64,000 nucleotides of DNA from CAKSHC01 sp045595395 (GCA_045595395.1 JAZOAH010000010.1:1-64000); one strand, 5' to 3'; positions 17,172 through 25,459 are shown, counted from the first letter of the stretch. A program made the numbers and translations. Notes: generated by a model from the letters alone, not told the origin.

Positions 17172-18119
17172 ATGATTAGTATAATAATTCCGGTTTATAA
17201 TGTCGAGAAATACTTGGCGGACTGTTTGGATTCGGTGCTTGAACAGACCTTTACCGATTGGGAAGCTATACTGGTAAACGATGGATCATCCGATAAGTCC
17301 GGAGAAATTTGTCGGGCTTATTGTGAGAAGGATCAGCGATTTCGCTTGTTTGAGCAGGAAAACCGTGGGGTTTCGGCGGCGAGAAATACGGGAATGGAGC
17401 ACTGTCGGGGTGACTATCTGTTTTTTATGGACGCCGACGATACCATATTACCAAACACCCTGGATCGTGTATACTCGGTTGCTCAAGAGCAGAATGTGCC
17501 TTTGATTTGTTTCCAACATCAGAAGATTACACAACAATCTGAGATTAAATCGGTTGTGCCACAAGGAGCAGGAAGAACTTGTTCGGGTGAAGAAGCCATG
17601 GAACTTTTTCTCAAAGAGCAGGTTGTGGGAATTAGCATATGTGGAAAGCTTATTAAGCGCTCCATGGCCCAACAGATCGTATTCGAAGAAGGCCGGGCAT
17701 CTAACGAGGATAAGTATTTTCTTTTTGAGGTATTACAACGGGTGGATCGGGTTGTGATCCTGGAAGAACCGTATTATTGTTATTGGACTCGTGTTAATTC
17801 GGCCACGACCAGCCCATTTAACGGAAAGTGGTTTGACGGTTATTATTTTGCAAAAAAAATCTATTCCGAGATTTGTCAAACAAAGCCAATGTTTGAAGCA
17901 CAGGCCAGATATCAACTGCTAAGTGTCTGCTATTTTTTGATTCGGTGCATTGATAAGGCAAAGGCAAGAGAGAAATTTATGCAACAATATAAGGAACTTT
18001 GCAGACAAATCCGACGAATAAAAATATTCGATATATGGGGATTTATTGCGCCCAAACGACGCAAAGGCATCATTTTGCTGAAATACATGCCGATTTTATA
18101 TCAATGGCTCAAGCGATGA
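17172..18119 (+). CDS. Glycosyltransferase family 2
   Basis: A 315-residue GT-A enzyme. The canonical start ISIIIPVYNVEKYLADCL, the NDGSSDKSGEIC donor loop, NRGVSAARNTGM and the metal-binding MDADDT motif are all present. It is the only GT2 member in the operon. These enzymes are usually inverting and act on the cytoplasmic face of the membrane. The C-terminal third is basic and ends near a hydrophobic patch, compatible with membrane association. Confidence 0.9.
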   Translation: MISIIIPVYNVEKYLADCLDSVLEQTFTDWEAILVNDGSSDKSGEICRAYCEKDQRFRLFEQENRGVSAARNTGMEHCRGDYLFFMDADDTILPNTLDRVYSVAQEQNVPLICFQHQKITQQSEIKSVVPQGAGRTCSGEEAMELFLKEQVVGISICGKLIKRSMAQQIVFEEGRASNEDKYFLFEVLQRVDRVVILEEPYYCYWTRVNSATTSPFNGKWFDGYYFAKKIYSEICQTKPMFEAQARYQLLSVCYFLIRCIDKAKAREKFMQQYKELCRQIRRIKIFDIWGFIAPKRRKGIILLKYMPILYQWLKR

Positions 18120-18141
18120 GGTCCACACCCGGAGGTTGGAA

Positions 18142-19356
18142 ATGAAAATAAAAAAGACAAGCATAATATTTTTGGCCTATGCACTGCTGATGCTATGGCC
18201 GGATTATTTCTACAATGCCGTAACCGGTATGTTGGAAAATCTGTTTGCGGTGTTGGTGCTTGTAGATATTGTTAATAATAGAAAGCACATCTCCAAATTT
18301 TCTATTTTGGCTGGCGTATATTTTGTTTATACGGTAGCAAACACCTTGATTCAGGGCGGAGGCGATATTCATACGCTCATTTCAAGCATGAAGATCGTCC
18401 TATTTATTGTGGCGATCGATGCGCATCTTGAAAAAGACAACGCCTATGACACGATATCGGCCCTGTTTTGGATCATTGGTGTTTTTTCAGTCATCAACTT
18501 TGTAACGGTTGTCCTGTTCCCCGACGGGATGTATCAGGTGGTGGTCGACTGGAATGAGTGGGGTGCCACATCCTCCTCGGCCTATTGGGTTTTCGGCTAT
18601 AAAAATAGCCATGCCTTCTGGTATCTGCTTTTAGAATTGTTGGCGGCGGTGCGATGGTATCTACGCCCGAGTGCAAATAGTCGCTACATGGCATATGGTT
18701 GCGCGATTATGGCTGTTTTGTCGCAGATCCTTGTTGCATCAAGCACCGCCACCGTGGCTTGCCTTGTTGGCGCTGTCGGTGTGTTTGGATTGATTTGGTT
18801 TAGAAATACCTCATTATTTAAGCGTAATTGGAACGGATGCTGGGTGCTGATCGGGAATTTTGCGGCCAATATTCTTTTGATCACCGGCATGACGGGATTT
18901 TTAAACCCAATCATTCAAACCCTGTTTAATAAGGATTTAACGTTCAGCAACAGAACCAGGGCTTGGGCGGCGGCATTTTTAAGCTTTTTGGAAAAGCCGA
19001 TTTTCGGCACCGGCATTCTCAGCTCGGAGCAGGCCATCGAAACGCTGGGCAGCCTTTCCTATATGCAGGCGCACAATGAATGGTTGCAGTGCTTATGGCA
19101 GGGTGGCATCGTTCTCTTTGTCATTTTGCTCCTCATTTTGTTTAGCATAGCAAAGGAAAACAACCGATTGCACAACAGCAAGCTTAACCTGATGAGCAAT
19201 ATGTTTTTCATTGCTATTTTTATAGAGATGGCGTTTGAGGCACGGTTAGATTCACAACTCGCTTGGTTAATCCTGCTGTTGATCTTTAAGATGCGGTCAA
19301 TAGAAGATAAGAAAGAGCGTCTTAATAATATGGCAGGAGTGACGGGAATTGGGTAA
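18142..19356 (+). CDS. O-antigen polymerase-like protein (Wzy)
   Basis: A polytopic membrane protein of 404 residues with about ten to eleven predicted helices and one larger extracellular loop near the C-terminus (GTGILSSEQAIETLGSLSYM, then AHNEWLQCLWQGG). The HNEWL element is typical of the Wzy/O-antigen ligase family. It should polymerise flipped repeat units outside the membrane. I start it at ATG 18142, six bases after GGAGG; a TTG two codons earlier touches that site. It overlaps the flippase gene by eight bases. Confidence 0.85.
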   Translation: MKIKKTSIIFLAYALLMLWPDYFYNAVTGMLENLFAVLVLVDIVNNRKHISKFSILAGVYFVYTVANTLIQGGGDIHTLISSMKIVLFIVAIDAHLEKDNAYDTISALFWIIGVFSVINFVTVVLFPDGMYQVVVDWNEWGATSSSAYWVFGYKNSHAFWYLLLELLAAVRWYLRPSANSRYMAYGCAIMAVLSQILVASSTATVACLVGAVGVFGLIWFRNTSLFKRNWNGCWVLIGNFAANILLITGMTGFLNPIIQTLFNKDLTFSNRTRAWAAAFLSFLEKPIFGTGILSSEQAIETLGSLSYMQAHNEWLQCLWQGGIVLFVILLLILFSIAKENNRLHNSKLNLMSNMFFIAIFIEMAFEARLDSQLAWLILLLIFKMRSIEDKKERLNNMAGVTGIG

Positions 19357-20896
19357 AGCAAAACGGCTGTTGGTCACACTTTTGTCATCGGGGTTGGCAA
19401 CGGTGATGAGTTTTGCCGTGAGTTTTTTCCTGACCCCCTTTATTACCAACACATTGGGAACAGAGGCTTATGGATTTGTTACTCTGGCAAAGAATTTTGT
19501 CAGTTATGCTGTAATTATTTCAACAGCCCTGGATTCCTATGCTACCCGCTACATTGCCATGGAATATCACAAGGGCAATTTTTCCATGGCAAACCGATAT
19601 GTGTCTTCTGTATTTTACGGGGATACCATATTGGCGGCGGTGTTGTTGGCGGTTGGTGTTCTTTTCACGGTCTTTATGGAGCACTTCCTAAATATTGCCC
19701 CCCAGTTGATATTATCGGTTAAACTGTTGTTTATCCTGGTATTTGTTAATTTCTTTTTTACCACGATAAAGACGGCCTTTAATTCCACCGCTTACATTAA
19801 AAACAGATTAGATATTACCGGTTTTGTGCGGGTTTTGGGTTATATCGTTGAGGTTGCGCTCTATCTCCTCATTTTCCGGTTGTTTCCGGCACAGGTTTGG
19901 TATGTCGGTGCGGTTATGCTGATCGTTACGACCATCAATTTTGTTGCCGGCATTTGGATGTTCCGGCGAATGACGCCGGAACTCCGGGTGGAGCGTAAGC
20001 AGTTTTCCTTCGATGCCGTAAAAAAACTGGTCGGAAACGGCATATGGAATTCAGTCAACAGCCTTGGCGTTACCCTGAATTCGGGGTTGGATCTGTTGAT
20101 CAGCAACCTTCTTCTGACTAACCTGCAAATGGGCCAAATTGCTATCACCAAAACCATATCGGCTATTTTTTCTTCATTGGAAGCCATGATCTGTCAACCC
20201 TTTCAGCCTTTGTTGCTCAAAAGCTATTCGGAAAACAATACGAGTCGGTTGCTGGAAGAATTGAAGATGTCGGTCAAGGTTTCCGGCTTTGTTTCCGGGC
20301 TTGTATTTGCCGGGTTTCTGAGTTTGGGAAAACTGTTTTATCAGTTGTGGCTTCCCGGACAGGATATAGAACTGCTCTATTTGTTGACGGTTGTGACTAT
20401 CCTGGCCTTTGTGACGGAAGGGCCGATCCATCCGCTGTATTATATTTACACCTTAACGGTTAAGAATAAAATCCCCTGTATCATTACGCTTGTCGGCGGA
20501 GTTTTGAATGTTGCCGGCATGTTCTTGCTGATCCGCTATACCAGCCTAGGAATTTTCTCTATTGTGATTACCACGACTGCCATTACTTTCATTACAAGCG
20601 CGATCACCAATCCGCCTTATATGGCGCATTGCCTTAAGATGAAATGGTATGCGCTGTATCCTGTTTTGGGGATAACGGTGATCGGTGCGCTTGCCATGTC
20701 CGGCTTGTTCTGGTTGATTGTTCAGGCATTAAATCCGACGGGATGGATCGGCTTGATTTTGACAGCTATGTTATTGGCCGTAGTCGGGTTTATTATTTAT
20801 TTGGTTCTTGTTTTTTCGGCAAAGGAACGAACCATGCTCTTTAATCTGTTAAGACGAAAAATAGATAAAAGCGCACATGAAGGAGGAAATGAATAA
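19349..20896 (+). CDS. Polysaccharide repeat-unit flippase (Wzx)
   Basis: A 515-residue integral membrane protein of the MOP/MATE superfamily with about fourteen helices. The start matches Wzx proteins (TLLSSGLATVMSFAVSFFLTP, seen as SGLATVMSFAVSFFLTPF). It should move lipid-linked repeat units across the membrane for the adjacent polymerase. The start codon is TTG, placed 9 bases after AGGAG and overlapping the polymerase stop, so expression is coupled. AT-rich composition gives way to the GC-rich background over the following gene. Confidence 0.88.
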   Translation: MGKAKRLLVTLLSSGLATVMSFAVSFFLTPFITNTLGTEAYGFVTLAKNFVSYAVIISTALDSYATRYIAMEYHKGNFSMANRYVSSVFYGDTILAAVLLAVGVLFTVFMEHFLNIAPQLILSVKLLFILVFVNFFFTTIKTAFNSTAYIKNRLDITGFVRVLGYIVEVALYLLIFRLFPAQVWYVGAVMLIVTTINFVAGIWMFRRMTPELRVERKQFSFDAVKKLVGNGIWNSVNSLGVTLNSGLDLLISNLLLTNLQMGQIAITKTISAIFSSLEAMICQPFQPLLLKSYSENNTSRLLEELKMSVKVSGFVSGLVFAGFLSLGKLFYQLWLPGQDIELLYLLTVVTILAFVTEGPIHPLYYIYTLTVKNKIPCIITLVGGVLNVAGMFLLIRYTSLGIFSIVITTTAITFITSAITNPPYMAHCLKMKWYALYPVLGITVIGALAMSGLFWLIVQALNPTGWIGLILTAMLLAVVGFIIYLVLVFSAKERTMLFNLLRRKIDKSAHEGGNE

Positions 20897-20929
20897 CCTT
20901 TATTGTGGGTTATAGAGAGGGTAACAGCT

Positions 20930-22120
20930 ATGAGAAGAAAAGATTTGAGAATGTATCTGCTTGTGGTGGGCCTATTACTGGCCGTGGCGGCCATCTTTGG
21001 GATCGCCAAACTGGTGGATAACAACCACGTGGGCTCGGGTGAGCCGATCGAGGATATTAAGATCCTCAATTCGGCCCTGCGCATTGAGTACTCCATTTTT
21101 TCCGAGGAGCAGCAACTGATCCTGGAGCCGGCCAAGTACTATATTGAGAAAAACGGTTCGGTTACCTTGCAGTCGATCAAGGATGACTATCGCTACGACG
21201 TGGATCGGCTGGATGTCGGATTGCCGGTGACTATTACCTATGAGGTCAAGGGTATGCCCGAAGGCTGTGAGGTCACCTCGGCCAAGCTGGAGATATCCGA
21301 GGACGCACAGTATACAGCGCCCCGTCGGTTTACCATGGAGGGTACCCGATGCAGCGCCGATGTGTATCTGCTCAAGACCAACACCAAGCACTATTTCCGA
21401 ATCACCTTGAATCTGTCCAATGGTGCGCAGGCGGGGGTGCAGGGCACCTTCAAAACAGCCAACACTCCACGCATCCTCAGCATCGAAGGCGTGACCGATG
21501 TGCGTGATATCGGCGGCTGGACCACCAACGACGGCAGCACGGTGCGCCAGGGCTTGCTCTATCGCGGCGGCGAGCTGGACGGTGCTGTCGAGGCCAATCA
21601 TAAGATCACCCAGACAGGTATCGATCATATGCTGCACGTGCTCAAGGTGCGCACCCAGATGGACCTGAGATCCTCCTCGGTTACCGAGGTCAAACAAGAT
21701 CCTCTGGGCGCAACGGTGACGCATACATACTATAACTCGCCGTCCTATGCCGACGTCTTTAAGAGCGCCAACGCTCAAACGGTGCGCCGCATCTTTTCCG
21801 ACCTGGCCGATGCCGACCGTTACCCCATCTACATCCACGACACCTACGGCGTGGACCAGACCGGCACGATCTGCTATCTGCTCGAGGCGGTGCTGGGCAT
21901 GAAGGAAGAGGACCTGCTGCGCGATTATCGCATGTCAACGCTGTGCTACGGCGGTGTTCATGGCAGTGATATGGATGCCTTTTTGGCACAGTTTGGCAAA
22001 CTGTCCGGCGGTACGGCCCAGGCAAAGGCCGAAGGCTTTTTGCGCTCGGTCGGCGTAACGGCCAACGAGATCGCTGCTATCCGCACCATCCTGCTTGAGC
22101 CGGCAGCTCAAACCGAATAA
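20930..22120 (+). CDS. Membrane-anchored tyrosine pseudophosphatase
   Basis: A 396-residue protein with an N-terminal membrane helix (about residues 7-27), an extracellular fibronectin-like segment, and a C-terminal domain of the tyrosine/serine phosphatase (Y_phosphatase3) type (VTDVRDIGGW, LLYRGGELDG, DLRSSSVTEV). The active-site signature HCxxGxxR is broken: residues 303-312 read HDTYGVDQTG, so the catalytic cysteine is aspartate 304 and the arginine is glutamine 310. It should not hydrolyse phosphate by the usual mechanism and may bind a phosphate or polymer outside the cell. ATG 20930 follows AGAGAGGG. It is the last gene of the operon. Confidence 0.8.
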   Translation: MRRKDLRMYLLVVGLLLAVAAIFGIAKLVDNNHVGSGEPIEDIKILNSALRIEYSIFSEEQQLILEPAKYYIEKNGSVTLQSIKDDYRYDVDRLDVGLPVTITYEVKGMPEGCEVTSAKLEISEDAQYTAPRRFTMEGTRCSADVYLLKTNTKHYFRITLNLSNGAQAGVQGTFKTANTPRILSIEGVTDVRDIGGWTTNDGSTVRQGLLYRGGELDGAVEANHKITQTGIDHMLHVLKVRTQMDLRSSSVTEVKQDPLGATVTHTYYNSPSYADVFKSANAQTVRRIFSDLADADRYPIYIHDTYGVDQTGTICYLLEAVLGMKEEDLLRDYRMSTLCYGGVHGSDMDAFLAQFGKLSGGTAQAKAEGFLRSVGVTANEIAAIRTILLEPAAQTE

Positions 22121-22124
22121 ATAT

Positions 22125-22151
22125 AAAAAGCCACCTTACGGGTGGCTTTTT
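22125..22151 (+). terminator. Terminator of the exopolysaccharide operon
   Basis: AAAAAGCCACC and GGTGGCTTTTT form a stem with a five-base loop and T tract, five bases after the last stop codon. Confidence 0.85.
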
Positions 22152-22175
22152 ATGGAATGTAACTGAGGAGATAAC

Positions 22176-22394
22176 ATGGACGATACCTTAATCAAACGCA
22201 TCAACGAACTCTCCCGCAAATCCAAATCAGAGGGACTGTCTGACGAGGAAAAGAAGGAGCAGGCCGCCTTGCGCGCCCGGTATATTGCCGCCTTTCGCCA
22301 GGGCATGATGAACACCCTGGATCAGGTTTATATAGTTGACGAAAAGGGCAACAAGAAAAAACTAACCCCAAAAAACAATGGCGTGCTCAACTAA
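22176..22394 (+). CDS. DUF896 family protein (YnzC type)
   Basis: A 72-residue charged protein that matches the DUF896/UPF0291 family along its length: NELSRKSKSEGLSDEEKKEQ then ALRARYIAAFRQGM. Family members are small helical cytoplasmic proteins, linked in Bacillus to the SOS-region gene cluster, with no established biochemical role. It heads a small rightward group with the methyltransferase and nitroreductase, 14 bases upstream of the next start. Confidence 0.85.
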   Translation: MDDTLIKRINELSRKSKSEGLSDEEKKEQAALRARYIAAFRQGMMNTLDQVYIVDEKGNKKKLTPKNNGVLN

Positions 22395-22408
22395 GGGAGG
22401 ACTATACT

Positions 22409-22957
22409 ATGATCGATCTGTTGGATACCCAAAAATATTTGATTACGCCCCATATCAAGCCGGGCGGCACCGTTGTCGATTTTACCATGGGCAACGGCCA
22501 CGATACACTTTGGCTGTCGCAACAGGTGGGGGACGAGGGTCGGGTCTACGCCTTTGATATCCAGCAGCAGGCGCTGGATCATACGGCCGCCCGCCTGGCC
22601 GAGCATGGTCGAGAGAATGTCACCCTCATCAAGGATTCGCACAGCCGTGTCAAAGAGTATGTCAAGGAGCCCATCTGCGCCGGCCTGTTCAATCTCGGAT
22701 ACCTGCCCGGCGGCGATCGAAGCATCACCACCCTGCGCCAAACAACGATCCCGGCCATCCAAGCCGCTATCGACCTGCTCGAAGAGGGCGGCGGCCTGCT
22801 CATTGCCGTCTATCCCGGCCACGCCGAGGGTACGGCTGAGGGCATCGAGGTCACCGAACTGTTGTCGGGGTATGACCGTCGTCAAATGAGCTGTACCCAG
22901 GTGCGCCTGGTCAATTCGCCCACCTCGCCTTTCTTTTTTTTGGTGGAAAAACGCTAA
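22409..22957 (+). CDS. mnmM: MnmM-type tRNA methyltransferase (YtqB family)
   Basis: A compact 182-residue class I SAM methyltransferase. The SAM-binding loop is VVDFTMGNGHDTLWL (about residues 24-38), and the family motif NLGYLPGGDRS lies near residue 90. The Bacillus family member YtqB, now MnmM, methylates 5-aminomethyl-2-thiouridine in the wobble position of some tRNAs. The assignment rests on family membership and length. The start follows a GGGAGG ribosome binding site. Confidence 0.8.
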   Translation: MIDLLDTQKYLITPHIKPGGTVVDFTMGNGHDTLWLSQQVGDEGRVYAFDIQQQALDHTAARLAEHGRENVTLIKDSHSRVKEYVKEPICAGLFNLGYLPGGDRSITTLRQTTIPAIQAAIDLLEEGGGLLIAVYPGHAEGTAEGIEVTELLSGYDRRQMSCTQVRLVNSPTSPFFFLVEKR

Positions 22958-22969
22958 CGAGGTACTGAC

Positions 22970-23695
22970 ATGAACGAAACAATACAACAACTCAAAGCAC
23001 GCAAATCGGTGCGTGTCTATGAAGATCGCCCCATCGGTGAGGCTGAAAAGACGGCTATTTTAGAGGCGGCACTGCAGGCACCCACCGCAGGGAATCAATG
23101 TCTATATACTGTGTTGGATATTACTGATCCGACCCTTAAGCAGCGGCTGTCGGTCACCTGTGATAACCAGCCCTTTATTGCTGACGCACCGCTGGTGCTC
23201 ATCTTCTGTGCCGATGTGCATCGGTGGTATGACCTGTTTTGCCGACATATAAACGAGGTGCGCCGCCCCGGTGTCGGGGATATGCTGCTGGCTCAGGCCG
23301 ATGCCCTCATTGCCGCACAAAATGCGGTGGTGGCCGCCCAGTCACTGGGAATCGGCTCCTGTTACATCGGCGATATCACCGAAAACTATGAGATACATAA
23401 AGAGCTTTTGCAGTTGCCCGACCATGTCGTGCCGGCCGCCATGCTGGTCTTCGGCTATCCGACCGAGCAGCAGAACAAGCGGGTCAAGCCGCCCCGCCCG
23501 AAAGTAACGGATATCGTCTGCCAAAACGCCTATGCCGAGCGTTCCATGGAGGAACAACTGGAACGGCAGCAGGGCTTGAGCGGAGAAGAGTTGCATGGTT
23601 GGATCGAGCGGTTTGGCAAACGGAAATGGAACAGCGATTTTTCCCGGGAAATGAGCCGTTCCTGTGCCGCCATGATCGAGGATTTTACCAAATAA
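22970..23695 (+). CDS. Nitroreductase-family flavoprotein
   Basis: A 241-residue FMN-binding oxidoreductase of the nitroreductase family. The N-terminal KARKSVRVYEDRPI and APTAGNQCLYT bind FMN phosphate, and ALIAAQNAVVAAQSLGIGSCYIG is typical of the middle helix and strand. NAD(P)H-dependent reduction of a nitro, quinone or similar substrate is likely; the true substrate is unknown. The last 70 residues, rich in charged and glutamine residues, extend beyond the minimal fold. Confidence 0.85.
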   Translation: MNETIQQLKARKSVRVYEDRPIGEAEKTAILEAALQAPTAGNQCLYTVLDITDPTLKQRLSVTCDNQPFIADAPLVLIFCADVHRWYDLFCRHINEVRRPGVGDMLLAQADALIAAQNAVVAAQSLGIGSCYIGDITENYEIHKELLQLPDHVVPAAMLVFGYPTEQQNKRVKPPRPKVTDIVCQNAYAERSMEEQLERQQGLSGEELHGWIERFGKRKWNSDFSREMSRSCAAMIEDFTK

Positions 23696-23720
23696 AAAAG
23701 AGCCGTAAGGCTCTTTTTTT
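23694..23720. terminator. Bidirectional terminator
   Basis: AAAAAAGAGCC and GGCTCTTTTTT pair around GTAA between two convergent genes. The stem has T tracts on both strands. Confidence 0.85.
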
Positions 23721-24312
23721 ATGGGCGGAATAATAACATATCGGAACGGTCGATGTCGTACAGATACTGTCCGTCCGGCCAATCACCGGCTTGGCGTAAG
23801 GTCAGCACCAGGCCGTCATAGGCGGCGGGCGCTTCCCATTCCCAGGTGACGGTACAGACATTCTCCATGCCCTCCTCACCCTTGTGCCAGCCGGAAAATT
23901 CGGTGGTGATGCGATAGCGTACCGTCTGTCGCTCACCCTGAGAAAGCACCTGATATTCGTACCATCCGTCCTCTTCCAGGGCGATCTCGGTGTGGTCGCG
24001 CAGCTTGATGTCGTAATAATCCTCGATACCGGGAATGATAGTAATATCTTCCGTTTGTTGCACAAAAACAAGGGTGGCCCGATACCCGGTTTCGGTTTTC
24101 TCCCATACGGCATTGCCCTCGTTAAGGTCGATCTCATGGGCCACAAAATCGGGCGTCAGCGGCTTACCCTCGGTCAGGCCGCAGTCAAGGCAGGTCTTGG
24201 GCGCCTGATAGTTGGCCTGGGCAAAACGGTGGGACGGTTGTGACGCAACAGGCGGGGGTGCTGCGCTGCAGCCGACCAGCAACAAGCAAAGCAGGATACA
24301 CAGTTTTTTCAT
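23719..24312 (-). CDS. Lipoprotein of unknown function
   Basis: A 197-residue predicted lipoprotein. MKKLCILLCLLLVGC is a classic signal with the lipobox cysteine at residue 15. The mature part begins with a proline-rich linker and a CLDCGLTEGKPL element like half a zinc ribbon, then a beta-rich acidic domain. I start at the ATG with AGAGGGTTGG upstream; a longer frame overlaps the GtrA gene and lacks a signal peptide. It is probably co-transcribed with GtrA, which lies just upstream on the same strand. No family is recognised. Confidence 0.7.
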   Translation of the reverse strand: MKKLCILLCLLLVGCSAAPPPVASQPSHRFAQANYQAPKTCLDCGLTEGKPLTPDFVAHEIDLNEGNAVWEKTETGYRATLVFVQQTEDITIIPGIEDYYDIKLRDHTEIALEEDGWYEYQVLSQGERQTVRYRITTEFSGWHKGEEGMENVCTVTWEWEAPAAYDGLVLTLRQAGDWPDGQYLYDIDRSDMLLFRP

Positions 24313-24343
24313 GATCCAACCCTCTTTTTTTGGAAAGACTTTG

Positions 24344-24751
24344 TCAATCCACAGCATCTTTTTGGTCGGTATCCAGCGATTTGCCGAAAACGAAAAAGCG
24401 CTGATAGAAAAATTCCAGCACAAAATTGATTAGCATGTTGATGACGGTGACCAGATATTCATTCCAGCCAAGCCCGGTCAGATAGGCTTCCAGCATGGTT
24501 GACAGCGGGGTAAAAACGACATAGAAGGCCGCCACCTTGAGCATGGCAATGGGAACATTGGCCGCCGAATGGAAGGTGAATTTGCGGTTGAAGGTAAAAT
24601 TCCAAACCACCGAAAGCACCAGTGCGATCAGATAACTGACCCAGTAATCCAGGCCGGCCAGCTCGTTGAGCAGAGTAAAGGATCCGATCTGGACGATGCC
24701 GGCACTTAAGGAAAAGAGAATAAATTTAATAACACGCCAAAATTCTTTCAT
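24344..24751 (-). CDS. GtrA-family membrane protein
   Basis: A 135-residue protein with four predicted membrane helices, characteristic of GtrA/DPMS-associated proteins (SAGIVQIGSFTLLNELAG; NFTFNRKFTFHS; EFFYQRFFVFG). GtrA-like proteins are thought to move lipid-linked sugars, or to assist glycosyltransferases, in O-antigen glucosylation and wall glycosylation. I start at MKEFWRV with GGTGATG upstream rather than 14 codons earlier. No dedicated glycosyltransferase is adjacent. Confidence 0.85.
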   Translation of the reverse strand: MKEFWRVIKFILFSLSAGIVQIGSFTLLNELAGLDYWVSYLIALVLSVVWNFTFNRKFTFHSAANVPIAMLKVAAFYVVFTPLSTMLEAYLTGLGWNEYLVTVINMLINFVLEFFYQRFFVFGKSLDTDQKDAVD

Positions 24752-24824
24752 ATCATCACCATGCTTTCCTAATAGTCGCAACGATTCTGCCATTATTCTA
24801 CACTATTTTCTTTGGAGTTGCAAG

Positions 24825-24858
24825 AAAAAAAGAAGACACCGAAATGGTGTCTTCTTTT
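24825..24858. terminator. Terminator A, outer copy
   Basis: AAGAAGACACC and GGTGTCTTCTT pair around GAAAT with T tracts on both strands. A 31-base stretch (24827-24857) recurs without change at 25277-25307 beside tRNA-Ala. The two copies bracket the non-coding island. Confidence 0.75.
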
Positions 24859-24916
24859 GCTTGTTTATGGGCTAAAAAAATATTTTCGGCGATTTTGCGT
24901 ATGACTTTGACCCTGC

Positions 24917-25105
24917 ATAGTTTTTAGTGAAATCGTTCACTTGCGCTCACGGTGAAATAATTCACTTCGTGAATTGTGAAATTTGATGCCAACACATCAA
25001 GTGAAATTAAATCCACCTACTCGCCGCCGAGGCGAATTTCACACGCCGCAGGCGTATTTCACATTGCGAAGCAATATTTCACCCACCCGCAAGGGTGGAT
25101 TTAGT
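24917..25105. repeat. Array of eight small hairpins joined by GTGAAA/TTTCAC linkers
   Basis: Non-coding block. Successive perfect small stems are GTGAA/TTCAC (twice), AATTCAC/GTGAATT, TTGATG/CATCAA, TCGCC/GGCGA, ACGCC/GGCGT, ATTGC/GCAAT and CCACCC/GGGTGG. They are separated by a constant linker read as GTGAAAT on the left side and ATTTCAC on the right. Stem sequences differ while pairing is kept, and the linker does not change. It is not a CRISPR because the repeated units are not identical. I know no function; it resembles a short mobile or structural RNA element. Confidence 0.75.
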
Positions 25106-25107
25106 TG

Positions 25108-25139
25108 AAAAACCGACTTGTCGAAACAAGTCGGTTTTT
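25108..25139 (-). terminator. Terminator B after the tRNA-tail repeat
   Basis: AAAAACCGACTTG and CAAGTCGGTTTTT pair around TCGAAA. On the minus strand it begins one base after the CCA end of repeat copy 2, as a tRNA terminator would. Confidence 0.75.
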
Positions 25140-25140
25140 C

Positions 25141-25250
25141 TGGTGGAGCATAGCGGACTACGACTCGCTTGGCTCGCATGCATACGTTCCACCGACCAAT
25201 CGCGCATCGTTCCCACTTGCGCTCTTGGGGTGTCACGTATCGAACCGGCG
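25141..25250 (-). repeat. Dispersed repeat ending in a tRNA-Ala tail, copy 2
   Basis: Read on the minus strand, it aligns with bases 33-125 (copy 1). Its final 19 bases (25141-25159) are identical to the 3' end, including CCA, of the tRNA-Ala gene at 25312-25330, and a terminator follows. The 5' part does not fold as a tRNA. It is either a chimeric pseudo-tRNA or an element that carries the 3' end of a neighbouring tRNA. Confidence 0.65.
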
Positions 25251-25276
25251 GTTCTCGTCCGCAATTAGACTTAAAT

Positions 25277-25308
25277 AAAAAGAAGACACCGAAATGGTGT
25301 CTTCTTTC
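25277..25308. terminator. Terminator A, inner copy, downstream of tRNA-Ala
   Basis: Same stem and loop as the outer copy 450 bases away. On the minus strand it lies three bases after the CCA of tRNA-Ala and is its natural terminator. Confidence 0.8.
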
Positions 25309-25311
25309 GTT

Positions 25312-25387
25312 TGGTGGAGCATAGCGGACTCGAACCGCTGACATCCACACTGCCAGTGTGGCACTCTACCAACTGAGCTAATGCCCC
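25312..25387 (-). tRNA. tRNA-Ala (anticodon GGC)
   Basis: A 76-base gene that folds as a full cloverleaf. The acceptor stem is GGGGCAT/ATGCTCC with one G-U pair, the D arm GCTC/GAGT, the anticodon stem CCACA/TGTGG with loop CTGGCAG, and the T arm AGCGG-TTCGAGT-CCGCT. Discriminator A and an encoded CCA follow. Loop positions 3-5 give anticodon GGC, reading GCC and GCU alanine codons. Confidence 0.93.
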
Positions 25388-25459
25388 AAACGCTCGGTTA
25401 GTATACCATAGAATTTTGAAATATGCAAGCCTTTTTTTCAAAAAAGACAAAAATATCCC

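Noticed and set aside
8000..19500. Genomic island with integrase or transposase
   Set aside because: Composition differs, but no integrase, transposase or attachment repeat was found at the edges. Transfer by homologous exchange is enough to explain it.
24344..24423. N-terminal extension of the lipoprotein overlapping gtrA
   Set aside because: The extension lacks a ribosome binding site and would bury the clear lipoprotein signal peptide that starts at 24312.
24917..25105. CRISPR array
   Set aside because: The repeated units are not identical, spacing is too short, and no cas genes are present. The pattern is of different hairpins with a constant linker.
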